A stretch of 64,000 nucleotides of DNA from Tenacibaculum sp. SG-28 (GCF_002954385.1 NZ_MQVY01000001.1:844892-908891); one strand, 5' to 3'. Counted from the first letter of the stretch, positions 1 to 9,902 are shown. Numbers and translations: made by a program. The notes: generated from the letters alone by a model not told the origin.

Positions 1-183
1 TTGTTAGATGGTGAATTTAAGTTTAGAGCAAACAATGCTTGGGATGTAAATTACGGTGATAACGGAGGCGATGGAACTCTTGAAATTGGGGGTGCTAACA
101 TCGTTTCAACCGCTGGAAATTACACCATTACGCTAGATTTTTCCGATCCTGCAAATCCAACATATACGATAGATCAAAATTAA
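1..183 (+). CDS. SusE/SusF-type outer-membrane starch-binding protein, C-terminal fragment
   Basis: Only the last 60 residues are in the window; the gene begins upstream. The fragment shows a beta-rich domain with a WDVNYGD segment followed by a glycine-rich turn and a final strand ending in YTIDQN. This is the usual ending of SusE/SusF-like proteins, surface lipoproteins that bind starch beside the SusC/SusD porin complex. The secreted GH13 amylase directly downstream on the same strand supports a starch-utilisation locus. The TTG at base 1 is only where the frame enters the window and should not be read as a start. A hairpin terminator follows the stop. The family call rests on a short tail. 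Confidence 0.7.
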   Translation: MLDGEFKFRANNAWDVNYGDNGGDGTLEIGGANIVSTAGNYTITLDFSDPANPTYTIDQN

Positions 184-202
184 CATTTCTCATTATTAAA
201 TT

Positions 203-240
203 AAAGGCTGTTTTTAATATGGAAACAGCCTTTTTCTTTC
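203..240 (+). terminator. Rho-independent terminator after the SusE/F gene
   Basis: An 11-bp perfect stem (AAAGGCTGTTT at 203-213 pairing with AAACAGCCTTT at 223-233) has a 9-base loop and is followed by a T-rich tract. It lies 20 bases after the stop codon and separates the SusE/F gene from the amylase, which has its own -7 box. Confidence 0.85.
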
Positions 241-241
241 C

Positions 242-249
242 TAGATTTG
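242..249 (+). promoter_or_regulatory. Bacteroidota -7 box (TAGATTTG) for the amylase gene
   Basis: TAGATTTG fits the TAnnTTTG consensus and ends 7 bases before the ATG at 257. No clear -33 TTG is visible because the upstream terminator occupies that position. The leader would be extremely short. Confidence 0.5.
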
Positions 250-256
250 TATCCTT

Positions 257-2985
257 ATGAAAAAAATACAACTTATTCTTATCCTTTTTGTTAGTTGTGC
301 AATACGCGCACAAATAACCACCAATCCAGGTACCCCAACGATTAGTGATGAAATAGTAATAACCCTTGATACTTCTGGAACAGAATTAGAAAATTACACC
401 GGTGATATCTATGCACATACCGGCGTTACCGCTGACGATGAACAATGGCAAAATGTAATTGGAACATGGGAGATAATGAAGTGCAACCTAAATTTACCAA
501 AACAGCATCCAATACCTATACTTTAACCATAACAGGTAATGTTTATGAATTTTATGATGTAGCAACAACAGTAAGTATTTCCGAAATCAATATAGTAGCA
601 AGATCGGAAGATACTACCTTACAAACCAGACCGGATATTCACATTGAAGTTTTTTCTAATGAGTTAAATCTTCAGTTTACAAACCCAGATAACAATAGTA
701 TTTATGAAGCGAATACTGCCACTACTATCACCGCAGAAGCAACTACGGAAGCTACCCTGGAATTATATGTAAATGATGAACTAATTGCATCGCAAACTGA
801 CAGTAAGATTATAACAGAAGCGTATACTTTTAGTACAACCGGTCAACAAGTCATAAAAGCAATCGCAACCGCCAATGGAGTGACCAAAGAAACGAATATT
901 AGCGTGTATGTAAAAACAATAACTACAAACGAAACGAAACCAACTAATGCAGCAAATGGGGTTACATTGAATGCAAATAATTCGGTAACATTTATTTTGT
1001 TAGCACCTGAAAAATCGGATATTTTTTTACTTGGTGATTTTAACGGTTGGAATGTTCAAGAGGAGTATCAAATGAAAAAAGATGGTGATTATTTCTGGAT
1101 TACAATTAGTGATTTAGATCCTGACCAAGAATACGCATACCAGTATTTTATCGATTATTCCAAGAAAATCGCAGATCCGTATGCAAGAAAAGTTTTGGAT
1201 AAAGCAAACGATAAATTTATAGATCCAATTAACTATCCTAATTTAAAAGAGTTTCCAGCAGAGGCCGATGGTATTGTAAGTACATTCCAAATTGAAGAAG
1301 ATGCCTACAATTGGCAGCAAGCATCGTTTACAAGACCTAAAAAAGAAGAATTGATTATTTATGAACTTTTGGTTAGAGATTTCTCAGAAAACGACAGCTA
1401 TGAAGCGGTTATTAGTAAATTAGATTACCTTGAAGATTTAGGGGTAAATGCGATTGAGTTAATGCCTGTAAATGAATTCGAAGGAAATGACAGCTGGGGG
1501 TATAATGTTTCGCACTTTTTTGCCCTAGATAAAGCCTATGGAACTAAAAACAAGCTCAAAGAACTAATCGATAAATGCCACCAGCGAGGTATTGCCGTAT
1601 TGCTGGATGTTGTATATAATCATTCCTACAGTCAGTGCCCTTTGGTTCAGATGTACGAATATGATACCAACAATGGCTCTACGACTAACAATCCTTTTTA
1701 CAACGATGAACATAACTTTGAAAATGAGGCACTGCAATTTGGATTTGATTTCAATCATGAATCTGCGTACACGCAACAGTATTTTAAAGATGTGATGTCG
1801 TATTGGATTAATGAATTTAAAATTGATGGATTCCGCCTCGACTTTACCAAAGGGTTTACCAATACTTTTTACCCAAATAGTGGTGACCAATGGGGCAATG
1901 GATACAATCAAGATAGAATCGATATTCTAAAAAATTATGCAACTCATGTATGGGAAAATCACGGTAGTGATTTTTATATGATATTAGAACATTTAGCAGA
2001 TAACTCCGAAGAAAAAGAGCTTGCTAATGCTGGTATGTTATTGTGGGGTAATTTAAATTACAACTACAATCAAAATACCATGGGATTTTCAAATGACACC
2101 GACATAGCATGGGGGTATTACGAAGAAAGAGGCTATGATGAAAATAATCTAGTTACCTATATGGAGAGCCATGATGAGGAGCGTTTAATGTATAAAAACT
2201 TAGAATTTGGGAATACGCAAGGGAGTTATTCGGTTAAAGATCTTAATACAGCATTACAGCGACAAGAATTAGCAGGGCTATTTTTCTTCTCTATTCCTGG
2301 TCCAAAAATGATTTGGCAATTTGGAGAATTAGGATATGATATTAGCATCGATCAAAATGGTCGTACGGGAAGAAAGCCAGTAAAATGGGATTATTATGAT
2401 GTAGAAGCACGAAAAAGCATCTATGACGTATGGTCTCAAATAATTTCTTTGCGAAAAGAAAATGAGGTGTTTGCTACAAATGATGTGACCTTAAACGTGA
2501 ATAATTTGGTAAAAAGAATAAATTTAAACCATAGTACAAATAATGTAGTGTTAGTTGGTAATTTTGATGTTACACCAAAAAGTGTAGATCCTAATTATCC
2601 AAAAACAGGAACTTGGTACGATTATTTCGAAAATACAACAATTACCGTTTCAAACCCTAATACTTCGATTACTTTACAGCCAGGTGAATATAAACTGCTT
2701 AGTTCGGAACCATTCGATAACGCACTCTCAATTAGCACAGTAACTACAGATTCTAATTCCGTAACATTATACCCAATACCGAGTAATGACTATGTTTACT
2801 TAGCTTCAAAAAAGCAAATAGAAAGTATCGAAATTTTTGATACTACAGGAAAACTAGTACTGCAGCTAGCGAACTACAGTTCGGATAACCCGATACCTAT
2901 CTCTACCTTAACGAACGGGTTGTACATTGTTAAAATACGTACGGAACAACAAGAACAAATTCTTAAAAAGTTATTAGTTAACTAA
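257..2985 (+). CDS. Secreted GH13 alpha-amylase with CBM48 and T9SS sorting domain (frameshift in sequence)
   Basis: This enzyme should hydrolyse alpha-1,4-glucan outside the cell or on its surface. The restored protein is about 909 residues. It has a signal peptide, an N-terminal immunoglobulin-like region, a second beta domain with a CBM48 segment (LLGDFNGWN), and then a GH13 barrel. The four GH13 regions are visible: DVVYNH near residue 451, GFRLD with the nucleophile Asp near 528, MILEH with the acid/base Glu near 577, and ESHDEE with the third Asp near 639. The last ~80 residues form a type A T9SS sorting domain (LYPIPSND ... GLYIVKI). The frame breaks at 468-470, where GGG should read GGGG; the fix gives GTWGDNEVQP. 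Exact specificity (amylase, neopullulanase or branching-like) is not resolved. Confidence 0.9.
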
Positions 2986-2993
2986 ATACAAAA

Positions 2994-3016
2994 GCCCTGC
3001 TGTTCAGCAGGGTTTA
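2994..3016 (+). terminator. Terminator after the amylase gene
   Basis: Stem CCCTGCT (2995-3001) pairs with AGCAGGG (3006-3012) around a GTTC loop and is followed by TTT. It sits about 10 bases after the amylase stop, between convergent genes. Confidence 0.75.
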
Positions 3017-3048
3017 CTCTTGATTTTTAAGCTTGTTATTTTAACTTG

Positions 3049-4197
3049 TTATTTCAAATTGTCAAGAATGAAGTTTATGGTTTCATTGGTATTTTTATTT
3101 TTCGTAAAAGAATCTGTCAAAAATTTCGGTTTAACCGCATAAGATTCCTGTATTAAATACTCTATATCCTTAACATATTTTATATCGACTTTACCGGTGA
3201 GTAGTAGACTTAAATCTTTCTCTGCCTTATGATAATCATATACTTTTTTTAAACCCGTTAAATATAAATAATCTTTTGTTAATCCACCACCTCTGTGCAC
3301 CCGAGTGGTAATATAAAAAGCTTTTTCTTTATCTAAATCGTAAAAATTATGTAACAGTCTAAAGGTACGGGAGAAAGAATATCCCTTTGCCAAACTATCT
3401 ACCGCTATCACCCGATAGGCTAGTTCTTTTAATCTCTTGATGGTTAAATTTCCGGACATATATTCACTAAATACCGCCAAACCTTCTTGGGTTTCTACAT
3501 TATTTGGAAATCCATGTGAGAATATTTTTAAAGGATGTCTAAGACCATTCATGGTAGTAACCATATGTACTCCAATTTCATGATTGGTCAGAATTCCCAT
3601 TTCATTTTCTGAAAAAATATGGTTGCTATTTAGCACTAATGACTGGCTATGATTTAAAACCATTGCAATAGCGCCCATTGCAGAAGACTCCTCGATAGTG
3701 AATGAAAAAGAATATCTTTCACTATATGCTTTAAATATTTCAATTGCTTCTTTAGTAGAATATTTTGGTTTAAAAAGTAAAGATTCCTTTGGTTCTTCCT
3801 CAAAATGCAATATAAATCTTGCGTTTTCTACATCTTGCTCCGTAGGTGTTCCAAAGGAATGTAAACTGTTGTAATAAAATTGCTCTCCTTCTCCGATCGT
3901 TTCTATACATCGAACAACTCCAGAATAGAAGTAAATAATATCTTGGTATAAATTGCGAATCCTCTCGTCTTCAATGAACTCTATTTTATTCGAAAAAAAC
4001 TTTCTGTGTATTTTAAATTTATCAAAATCTCGCAGAGGATATATAAAAGAAGGATCTTTCAAATATTTTGAAGCAAAAAACTTTTGTTTTTCCTCCTCAA
4101 TATTCAAAGGATTAACATAGTTTAAAAGTTCTACTTTTTTTATCAGTTTATCAATCCTTTTGTCAATCTTTATAAGCTTCTTACTCCATTTTTCCAT
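3049..4197 (-). CDS. DUF1704 / QEGLA-motif family putative metallopeptidase
   Basis: The 382-residue protein carries HEIGVH (HExxxH, residues 206-211) and QEGLA (237-241), the two signatures of the DUF1704 family. Bacterial members are often annotated 'flavohemoglobin expression-modulating QEGLA motif protein'. The same family includes the eukaryotic MATCAP tubulin carboxypeptidases, so a zinc carboxypeptidase-type activity is plausible, but the bacterial substrate is unknown. There is no signal peptide; the N-terminus is a lysine-rich, probably helical segment, so it should be cytoplasmic. It is the last gene of a four-gene operon, 7 bases after the amidohydrolase gene. Family assignment is firm; function is inference. 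Confidence 0.85.
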   Translation of the reverse strand: MEKWSKKLIKIDKRIDKLIKKVELLNYVNPLNIEEEKQKFFASKYLKDPSFIYPLRDFDKFKIHRKFFSNKIEFIEDERIRNLYQDIIYFYSGVVRCIETIGEGEQFYYNSLHSFGTPTEQDVENARFILHFEEEPKESLLFKPKYSTKEAIEIFKAYSERYSFSFTIEESSAMGAIAMVLNHSQSLVLNSNHIFSENEMGILTNHEIGVHMVTTMNGLRHPLKIFSHGFPNNVETQEGLAVFSEYMSGNLTIKRLKELAYRVIAVDSLAKGYSFSRTFRLLHNFYDLDKEKAFYITTRVHRGGGLTKDYLYLTGLKKVYDYHKAEKDLSLLLTGKVDIKYVKDIEYLIQESYAVKPKFLTDSFTKNKNTNETINFILDNLK

Positions 4198-4204
4198 TCA
4201 TTAA

Positions 4205-5047
4205 TTATTTTTCAATGTTGGGTCTGTGATGTGCATAAAAAGTATCCGCATGATGTTTAATTGCATGAGATAAATATTGTTCAATACTACTGGTCACCTC
4301 CGGAAATATAACTCGTGATAATTCATCACAGTAAATTTTAGCCACTTCGGTGGCTAGTACTAAGGTATTGTTGAAATTACTAGTAATAAACTTTAAAAAA
4401 TATCCATTTCCATAAAACGTATCATTTATTTTTGCTGTAGATTTTATAGCATTCGGAAGTGGAGTTTTTTCTAATGCAGATCGCCATGCTTCAATTATAT
4501 TTTTATACCGGTCTTTGTCAATATTTTTAGTCCCTATATTCCATGTTGGAACCTCTCTTCCCCATCTTTTCCAGTTATAAGAATGCATATCATAAACAAC
4601 ACAAGTACCAAATTTTTTCTCGAGAGTTTCCAGCAGTGTATGTACTACTTTATAGAAGTTATTGTGCTTGATTAAACTAGAGTTAATCTCATTTTCTGAC
4701 AAATTAGACTTCCATAATGATTTTCCCCATGCATCCGTATAGATTGCGGAATCTGGCGATCGATTTAAATCGTATTCAAAACGTGAGTCTAAACCACCTA
4801 TTACAATTGGATGCCCTCCAATCATTTGTTTCGTAGCAGGATCTTCCTCGTACCATCGTTCATAGTCAGTATGCAAACAATTATCCCATAAATCCTTTCT
4901 AAATTGGTGTCCGTCGTGAATAGCAGCACAGACATATGGAACATATTTTTCAATTTTTAAGGTAAACGAATAATCTTCGGAGACTGCCTCAAAAATCTCT
5001 TGATTTTGAATTTTTAAAAGAATTCCTGCAATATCTAACCGCTTCAT
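4205..5047 (-). CDS. N-formylglutamate amidohydrolase family protein
   Basis: The 280-residue protein belongs to the N-formylglutamate amidohydrolase (HutG-like) family of metal-dependent amidases. Visible signatures are HDGHQFRKDL near residue 42, and DMHSYNWKRWGRE followed by PTWNIGT in the second half; the histidines and acidic residues are likely metal ligands. Classical members hydrolyse N-formyl-L-glutamate in histidine degradation, but no hut genes are nearby. It lies between a rhodanese gene (11 bases upstream) and a DUF1704 peptidase gene, so the true substrate may be another glutamyl or peptide amide linked to the ATP-grasp product of the same operon. That functional reading is inference. 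Confidence 0.85.
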   Translation of the reverse strand: MKRLDIAGILLKIQNQEIFEAVSEDYSFTLKIEKYVPYVCAAIHDGHQFRKDLWDNCLHTDYERWYEEDPATKQMIGGHPIVIGGLDSRFEYDLNRSPDSAIYTDAWGKSLWKSNLSENEINSSLIKHNNFYKVVHTLLETLEKKFGTCVVYDMHSYNWKRWGREVPTWNIGTKNIDKDRYKNIIEAWRSALEKTPLPNAIKSTAKINDTFYGNGYFLKFITSNFNNTLVLATEVAKIYCDELSRVIFPEVTSSIEQYLSHAIKHHADTFYAHHRPNIEK

Positions 5048-5058
5048 AAAATTAATTT

Positions 5059-5895
5059 TTAGCTTTCAATAGGTAAGTCTTTGTTACTTGCCCATTCCGT
5101 CCAAGAGCCGTCGTAAACACTATAATTTTCTATTCCTACGACTGAGGCTCCCAATGCAAGAATACAGGCAGTAATTCCAGAGCCACAGGAGAAAATGACT
5201 GGCTCTGAGGGAGAAGAATAATTAGAAAAAAGTGTTTGTAATTCTACCTCCGTTTTCATTTTACCGTTTACAAGTAGTTCTGTGTATGGAAGGTTTATAG
5301 AAGTTGGAATATGACCACCTCTAAGACCGGGTCTTGGCTCGGGTATAGTAGCATTAAATCTGCCTTCTGCTCTCGCATCCAAAATATTCTTTCCTTTCTT
5401 AATAGCCTCTAAAACATTGTTGGTGTTTGAAATTTTATTCGAATCAATGCTAATTTTGAAATTCCCTTTCAAATACGAATTAATTAACGTGCTAACTTCT
5501 GGAAAAAATAATTTTTGCCAAGCCAGAAATCCCCCATCTAAAACAGCTATATTTTTAAAACCAAAAACTTGAAACATCCACCATACTCTTGGAGAAGCAT
5601 AAATACCATCATTCTCATAGACAATAATGCAACTATCTTGATTGATACCTAGTTTCTGAACCTCCCTTTGGAATTGTATAGAGGATGGTATTGTATTTGG
5701 AAATGGAGCATTATTGTTTGAGAAAACATTTTTTACGTCAAAAATACGTGAATTAGGAATATAACTTTCTTTATGATTAGTATCACTTGTGCCAACCTTT
5801 TGCAGTACCGCCTTTAAAACTATTAAATTAGAGGCATCTATATTTTGTCTTAAAAATTCTGCATCTACTAGTGGTTTAGTAACATTAAGCTTCAT
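5059..5895 (-). CDS. Tandem-rhodanese sulfurtransferase (SseA/TST type)
   Basis: The 278-residue protein has two rhodanese domains. The N-terminal one is structural; the C-terminal one carries the active-site loop CGSGITA with the persulfide-forming Cys at about residue 237. This matches thiosulfate or 3-mercaptopyruvate sulfurtransferases. The CGSGIT loop favours the mercaptopyruvate type. Its ATG lies inside the end of the upstream ATP-grasp gene (11-base overlap ATGAAGCTTAA), which implies translational coupling. A sulfurtransferase inside this operon hints at a sulfur-containing substrate or product, but no direct evidence is in the sequence. Confidence 0.85.
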   Translation of the reverse strand: MKLNVTKPLVDAEFLRQNIDASNLIVLKAVLQKVGTSDTNHKESYIPNSRIFDVKNVFSNNNAPFPNTIPSSIQFQREVQKLGINQDSCIIVYENDGIYASPRVWWMFQVFGFKNIAVLDGGFLAWQKLFFPEVSTLINSYLKGNFKISIDSNKISNTNNVLEAIKKGKNILDARAEGRFNATIPEPRPGLRGGHIPTSINLPYTELLVNGKMKTEVELQTLFSNYSSPSEPVIFSCGSGITACILALGASVVGIENYSVYDGSWTEWASNKDLPIES

Positions 5896-6915
5896 CTACT
5901 TTTCGCTTTAAATCTGTCATTCTTCTAAAAGCTGCATTTTTTTCAAGGACTTTACTTTCTAAAAAATCAATAACTTTTTCTTGGAGTTTCGTTTTGGAAA
6001 CCTTGTTGATGTAGGTTATACCACCAGGACTCATTACATTTACCTCTACTAATTTACCTCCAATGACATCAATGCCTACAAAATATAAACCATCCTTTAC
6101 CAACTTAGGGCCAATCTTTTTACACAATAATTTTTCAGCGGTGGTTAATTTGTGTCTTTCAACCCTGCCTCCTGCTGTAATATTACTCCTGTGATCTTGC
6201 TCACCAGGAATTCGTTTCATTGCTCCTATTGGTAAACCGTTCAACAATAAAATTCGTACATCGCCTTTCTCTGCCCCTTCAATATATTCCTGTAAAATTA
6301 CATAATCTGAGGAGCCATCACTTTTTTCAATATAAAAATCTAGTAAGGAATTAATGTTACTCATTGCAGATTTTTCTATTAAAATTACCCCGGAACCTCC
6401 GTAACCATTTAACGGTTTCAAAATCATTTTATCTGAGTTTGACTCCTTTATTGTATCGATTAAATATTTTTTGTTTTTAGACACATGCGTTATTGGAATA
6501 ATTTCATTATTTGGGTCCTCGAATACTGCGGTATAAAGTTTATTGTTTGCCTCACGCATTCCTTGAACTGAATTTATAATAAAGACATCATCTTTTACAG
6601 AATCAAGAAAGTTTAACATTAAGGGGTCTAAAGGTGGATTTCCACGCATGAAAATAGCATCAAAACCAGCCAAGGGAAGCATTTCTTCTCGAAGTGTGGT
6701 TTTTTATAAAAAGATTTTATACTAGAAGGAACTCTTTCAAGACGATTTAAAATAGAACAAAATGCATTTGTAACACTATTTCTAATAGTTAAATTAGAAG
6801 GTGTACAAATGGCAACACCATGCCCGCGTTTGGCACATTCATGAATAAGTGTTAGGGTTGAGTCTTTTTCTGGAATTATTTCCTCCCATGGGTACATTAA
6901 AAAACAAATATTCAT
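5885..6915 (-). CDS. Glutathione-synthetase-like ATP-grasp ligase (frameshift in sequence)
   Basis: The restored protein is about 343 residues. The N-terminal pre-ATP-grasp domain starts MNICFLMYPWEEIIPEKDST. The ATP-grasp domain shows LKPLNGYGGSGV (ATP loop), QEYIEGAEKGDVRILLLNG and GIDVIGGKLVEVNVMSPGG (metal-binding Glu and Asn), all like prokaryotic GshB. GshB joins glycine to gamma-glutamylcysteine, but no gshA is nearby and glutathione is not general in this family, so it may make another peptide bond. The frame breaks at 6700-6705: a run of six T needs seven, giving YKKTTLREEMLPLAGFD across the join. It is the first gene of the four-gene operon. No clear TAnnTTTG box is visible upstream. 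Confidence 0.82.
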
Positions 6916-6957
6916 AGTTATATTTTAGTAATTACAATATAAATTTAAATAAAAAAA

Positions 6958-8283
6958 TCATCTTACCTCTTCTAAATTATCATTCCAGTTTTTAGGTTTT
7001 GGCGTGCCTAATTTCCCTACAGATTTGGCGACTAAAGTGGATACCGTAGCATCTCCTGTCACATTGATAACTGTTCTACACATATCTAAAGGCCTATCTA
7101 CCGCAAAAATTAAGGCTAGTCCAATGGCGAGTTTATCGGAAGGAAAACCGACTGCCTCCAAAACTATGACTAACATAACCATACCTGCACCAGGGACTGC
7201 AGCAGAACCAATAGAGGCCAATAAAGCGGTTAAAATAATAGTTAATTGATCCCCAAAAGTCAGATCAAAACTCAAAGCTTGTGCTATAAAAACAGCCGCT
7301 ACTCCTTGATACAAACTCGTTCCGTCCATATTAATAGTAGCCCCTACAGGCAAAACAAAACTAGAAACCTCTTTATCCACACCAACATGCTCTTCTACGC
7401 GTTCCATGGTTACGGGTAAAGTGGCAGCACTAGAACTAGTAGAAAATGCTAACAATTGTGCAGGACTAATCTGCTTGAGAAACCAAATAGGATTCTTTTT
7501 GGTAAAAACACTTACTAAAATCATATAGAATACAATTAGTAATAATAATCCACCAATAACTGTAGAGGCATATTTTAACAAAGCCAATAATAAGTCAGGA
7601 TCATTGGAAGATACAACAACGTTAGCCAACAAAGCGAAAACAGCATAAGGAGCGGATAACATAATTAGATCAACCATTTTTAAAATAACCTCATTAAGAG
7701 AATCAAAAAAATCTTTTAATGGCTTTGATTTTTTCTCTCCAACCAATAGCATGGAAATACCAAGGAAAATAGTAAAGAAAATAACTTGAAGCATAGACTT
7801 GTTGCTTCCCATTGCTTTAATGGCATTATTTGGAACCATATCTACCAAAAACTGTAAGGGAGCACTAGACTGCTGTTTGTTTGCTTCGGCTAATTTCGCC
7901 TGAACGCCGCCACTATTTGCATACGTTTCTGTTAATCTTGTTATTGTTTCTTCAGAAATTCCTTTACCAGGTTGCACAACATTTACTAAAAAAAGTCCTA
8001 TGGTAATTGCAACGACTGTAGTTCCCACGTAAATAACAATAGTGCGCAGTCCTATGTTCCTGAATTTTGAAATATTTTTTAAATCGGAGATTCCTTTTAC
8101 CAAAGATGCAACAATTAAAGGAACCGCAATTAGTTTTAATAGTTTAACAAAAATGGTTCCAAAAGGTTTAATCCAATCTAAAACAAAGGTAGAACCACCC
8201 TCTAGAAATGTCATTCCTAAACCAAAAATAATACCAGCAACCATACCGATAAGTATTTGCCAATGCAACGCTAATTTTTTCAT
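6958..8283 (-). CDS. Dicarboxylate/amino acid:cation symporter (DAACS family)
   Basis: The 441-residue membrane protein imports glutamate, aspartate or C4-dicarboxylates with Na+ or H+. The serine-rich re-entrant loop (STSSSAATLPVTM), the NMDGTSLYQ segment and the DMCRTVINVTGDA transport-core motif are all present and intact, as in GltP/GltT/DctA proteins. Multiple hydrophobic segments cover the length, with a periplasmic loop around residues 105-150. It stands alone, 42 bases beyond the start of the ATP-grasp gene on the same strand with no terminator between. Which substrate is preferred cannot be told from the sequence. Confidence 0.92.
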   Translation of the reverse strand: MKKLALHWQILIGMVAGIIFGLGMTFLEGGSTFVLDWIKPFGTIFVKLLKLIAVPLIVASLVKGISDLKNISKFRNIGLRTIVIYVGTTVVAITIGLFLVNVVQPGKGISEETITRLTETYANSGGVQAKLAEANKQQSSAPLQFLVDMVPNNAIKAMGSNKSMLQVIFFTIFLGISMLLVGEKKSKPLKDFFDSLNEVILKMVDLIMLSAPYAVFALLANVVVSSNDPDLLLALLKYASTVIGGLLLLIVFYMILVSVFTKKNPIWFLKQISPAQLLAFSTSSSAATLPVTMERVEEHVGVDKEVSSFVLPVGATINMDGTSLYQGVAAVFIAQALSFDLTFGDQLTIILTALLASIGSAAVPGAGMVMLVIVLEAVGFPSDKLAIGLALIFAVDRPLDMCRTVINVTGDATVSTLVAKSVGKLGTPKPKNWNDNLEEVR

Positions 8284-8411
8284 ATATATTGTTATCGTTT
8301 CAAAAGCATAAATGTATTAATAATAATTAAAATATTTTGGTTAAAATTTCGTAATTTAGGCAGGCTTTTAAAAAAGCTTACATGTAAAAAAATAAAAAAA
8401 ATTTAAAAAAA

Positions 8412-9059
8412 ATGGCAGGAATTCTAGACTTATTAACTAGCAACATGGGAAAATCGATTATTTCCGGTGTGGCAGGATCAACAGGACAATCGACAGATAT
8501 TACCAATAATGTATTAACTATGGCAATGCCTGTCTTGACAAAAGCAATGCAAAGAAATGCAGCATCTCCTTCCGGTGCAGAAAGCCTAATGGGAGCTCTT
8601 TCAAACAAGCATAATGGTGGAATTTTAGATAACCTAGGAGACTTATTTGAGGGCGGTGTTAATGAAGAGGTATTACAAGACGGAGGTAAAATATTAAATC
8701 ATGTTTTAGGTAGCAAACAACAAGGTGTGGAGCAAATTATTGGACAAAAAGCAGGGATTGATGCTGGTTCTGTTACTACTATTTTACAAACTGCAGCACC
8801 GCTATTAATGGGGATGCTTGGAAAACAAACAAGAGATCAAGGAATAAGTAATTCCGGTGATTTAACCAATATGCTTGGTGGATTACTAGGTGGTAACTCT
8901 ACACAAAATGAACAGAACTTTTTAGACCAAATCTTAGATGCTGATGGAGATGGCAGTGTTATTGATGACGTTGCCGGAATGGTACTTGGAGGATCACAGA
9001 AAGGGGCCTCAGGTGGTCTATTAGGAGGATTGCTCGGCGGCCTATTTGGTAAGAAATAA
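8412..9059 (+). CDS. DUF937 domain protein
   Basis: The 215-residue protein starts MAGILDLLTSNMGKSIISG and has the repeated helical and glycine pattern of DUF937 (YidB-related) proteins, including LMGMLGKQT in the middle. The C-terminus has an acidic DADGDGSVIDD stretch that resembles an EF-hand-like calcium loop, followed by a glycine-rich tail (GGLLGGLLGG). No signal peptide is seen. The function of the family is not established. It is a single-gene unit, convergent with fabG, with a shared terminator. An AT-rich stretch precedes the ATG without a perfect -7 box. Confidence 0.8.
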   Translation: MAGILDLLTSNMGKSIISGVAGSTGQSTDITNNVLTMAMPVLTKAMQRNAASPSGAESLMGALSNKHNGGILDNLGDLFEGGVNEEVLQDGGKILNHVLGSKQQGVEQIIGQKAGIDAGSVTTILQTAAPLLMGMLGKQTRDQGISNSGDLTNMLGGLLGGNSTQNEQNFLDQILDADGDGSVIDDVAGMVLGGSQKGASGGLLGGLLGGLFGKK

Positions 9060-9080
9060 AAAGAAAAGTCTTTAAATAAA

Positions 9081-9108
9081 AAAGAAGCTGCAATGCAGCT
9101 TCTTTTTT
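9081..9108. terminator. Bidirectional terminator between the DUF937 gene and fabG
   Basis: AAGAAGCTGCA pairs with TGCAGCTTCTT around a very short loop, with A-rich sequence on the left and a T6 run on the right. It can end transcription from both convergent genes. Confidence 0.85.
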
Positions 9109-9132
9109 GTTCTATCGATACAATTCGCTAGT

Positions 9133-9879
9133 TTATGTTAGCATTCCTCCATCTACAGAAAGTGTTTGTCCGGTTATATATGCACTCATATCTGACGCCA
9201 AAAAGACGCAAGCGTTTGCGATGTCTTTAGGGCTTCCGCCTCTTTTTAGGGGAATTTCGTTGCGCCACCCCTCCACTACTTTTTCATCGAGTTTAGCCGT
9301 CATTTCAGTTTCTATAAATCCAGGTGCAACCACGTTACTTCTAATATTTCTAGAACCTAATTCTAAGGCCACAGATTTAGAAAAACCTAAAATACCTGCT
9401 TTGGATGCAGCATAATTTGCTTGACCTGCATTACCTTTTAACCCTACCACAGAACTCATATTAATAATAGATCCTGCTCTTTGTTTCATCATAGGACGAA
9501 TAACAGCTTTCGTCAAGTTGAAAACCGATTTTAAATTCACTTGAATAACTTTATCAAAATCATCTTCTGAAATACGCATCAATAAGTTATCTTTTGTAAT
9601 ACCTGCATTATTTACGAGAATATCTATAGTTCCAAATTCTTCTAAGACAGATTTTGCCAAATCTTGAGCAGCATCAAATTCTGCAGCATTCGATTGGTAT
9701 CCTTTTGCTTTAACGCCTAAGTTGTTTAATTCATTTTCAAGAGATTTCGCAGCCTCTACAGATGAACTATACGTAAAAGCTACATTACAGCCTTGCGCTG
9801 CAAACTCTACTGCAATTCCTCTTCCGATTCCTCTGGTAGCACCGGTAATAATTGCTGTTTTATTTTCTAAAAGTTTCAT
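9133..9879 (-). CDS. fabG: 3-oxoacyl-[acyl-carrier-protein] reductase FabG
   Basis: The 248-residue short-chain dehydrogenase reduces 3-oxoacyl-ACP with NADPH in fatty acid elongation. The glycine motif TGATRGIGRG, NNAGITKDNLLMR, the catalytic Ser in NMSSVVGLKGNAGQ and the YAASKAG Tyr/Lys pair are all there, as is the C-terminal VDGGM. The wording NAGITKD(N)LLMRM-like is specific to FabG rather than general short-chain dehydrogenases. It is a single cytoplasmic gene with its own -7 box at 9903-9910. Confidence 0.95.
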   Translation of the reverse strand: MKLLENKTAIITGATRGIGRGIAVEFAAQGCNVAFTYSSSVEAAKSLENELNNLGVKAKGYQSNAAEFDAAQDLAKSVLEEFGTIDILVNNAGITKDNLLMRISEDDFDKVIQVNLKSVFNLTKAVIRPMMKQRAGSIINMSSVVGLKGNAGQANYAASKAGILGFSKSVALELGSRNIRSNVVAPGFIETEMTAKLDEKVVEGWRNEIPLKRGGSPKDIANACVFLASDMSAYITGQTLSVDGGMLT

Positions 9880-9902
9880 GTTTTAGTTGTTTTAACCTTA
9901 AG

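Noticed and set aside
1564..1911. 115-residue open frame antisense to the amylase
   Set aside because: It lies wholly inside the GH13 catalytic region, has no promoter or recognisable domain, and the sense frame carries conserved catalytic motifs.
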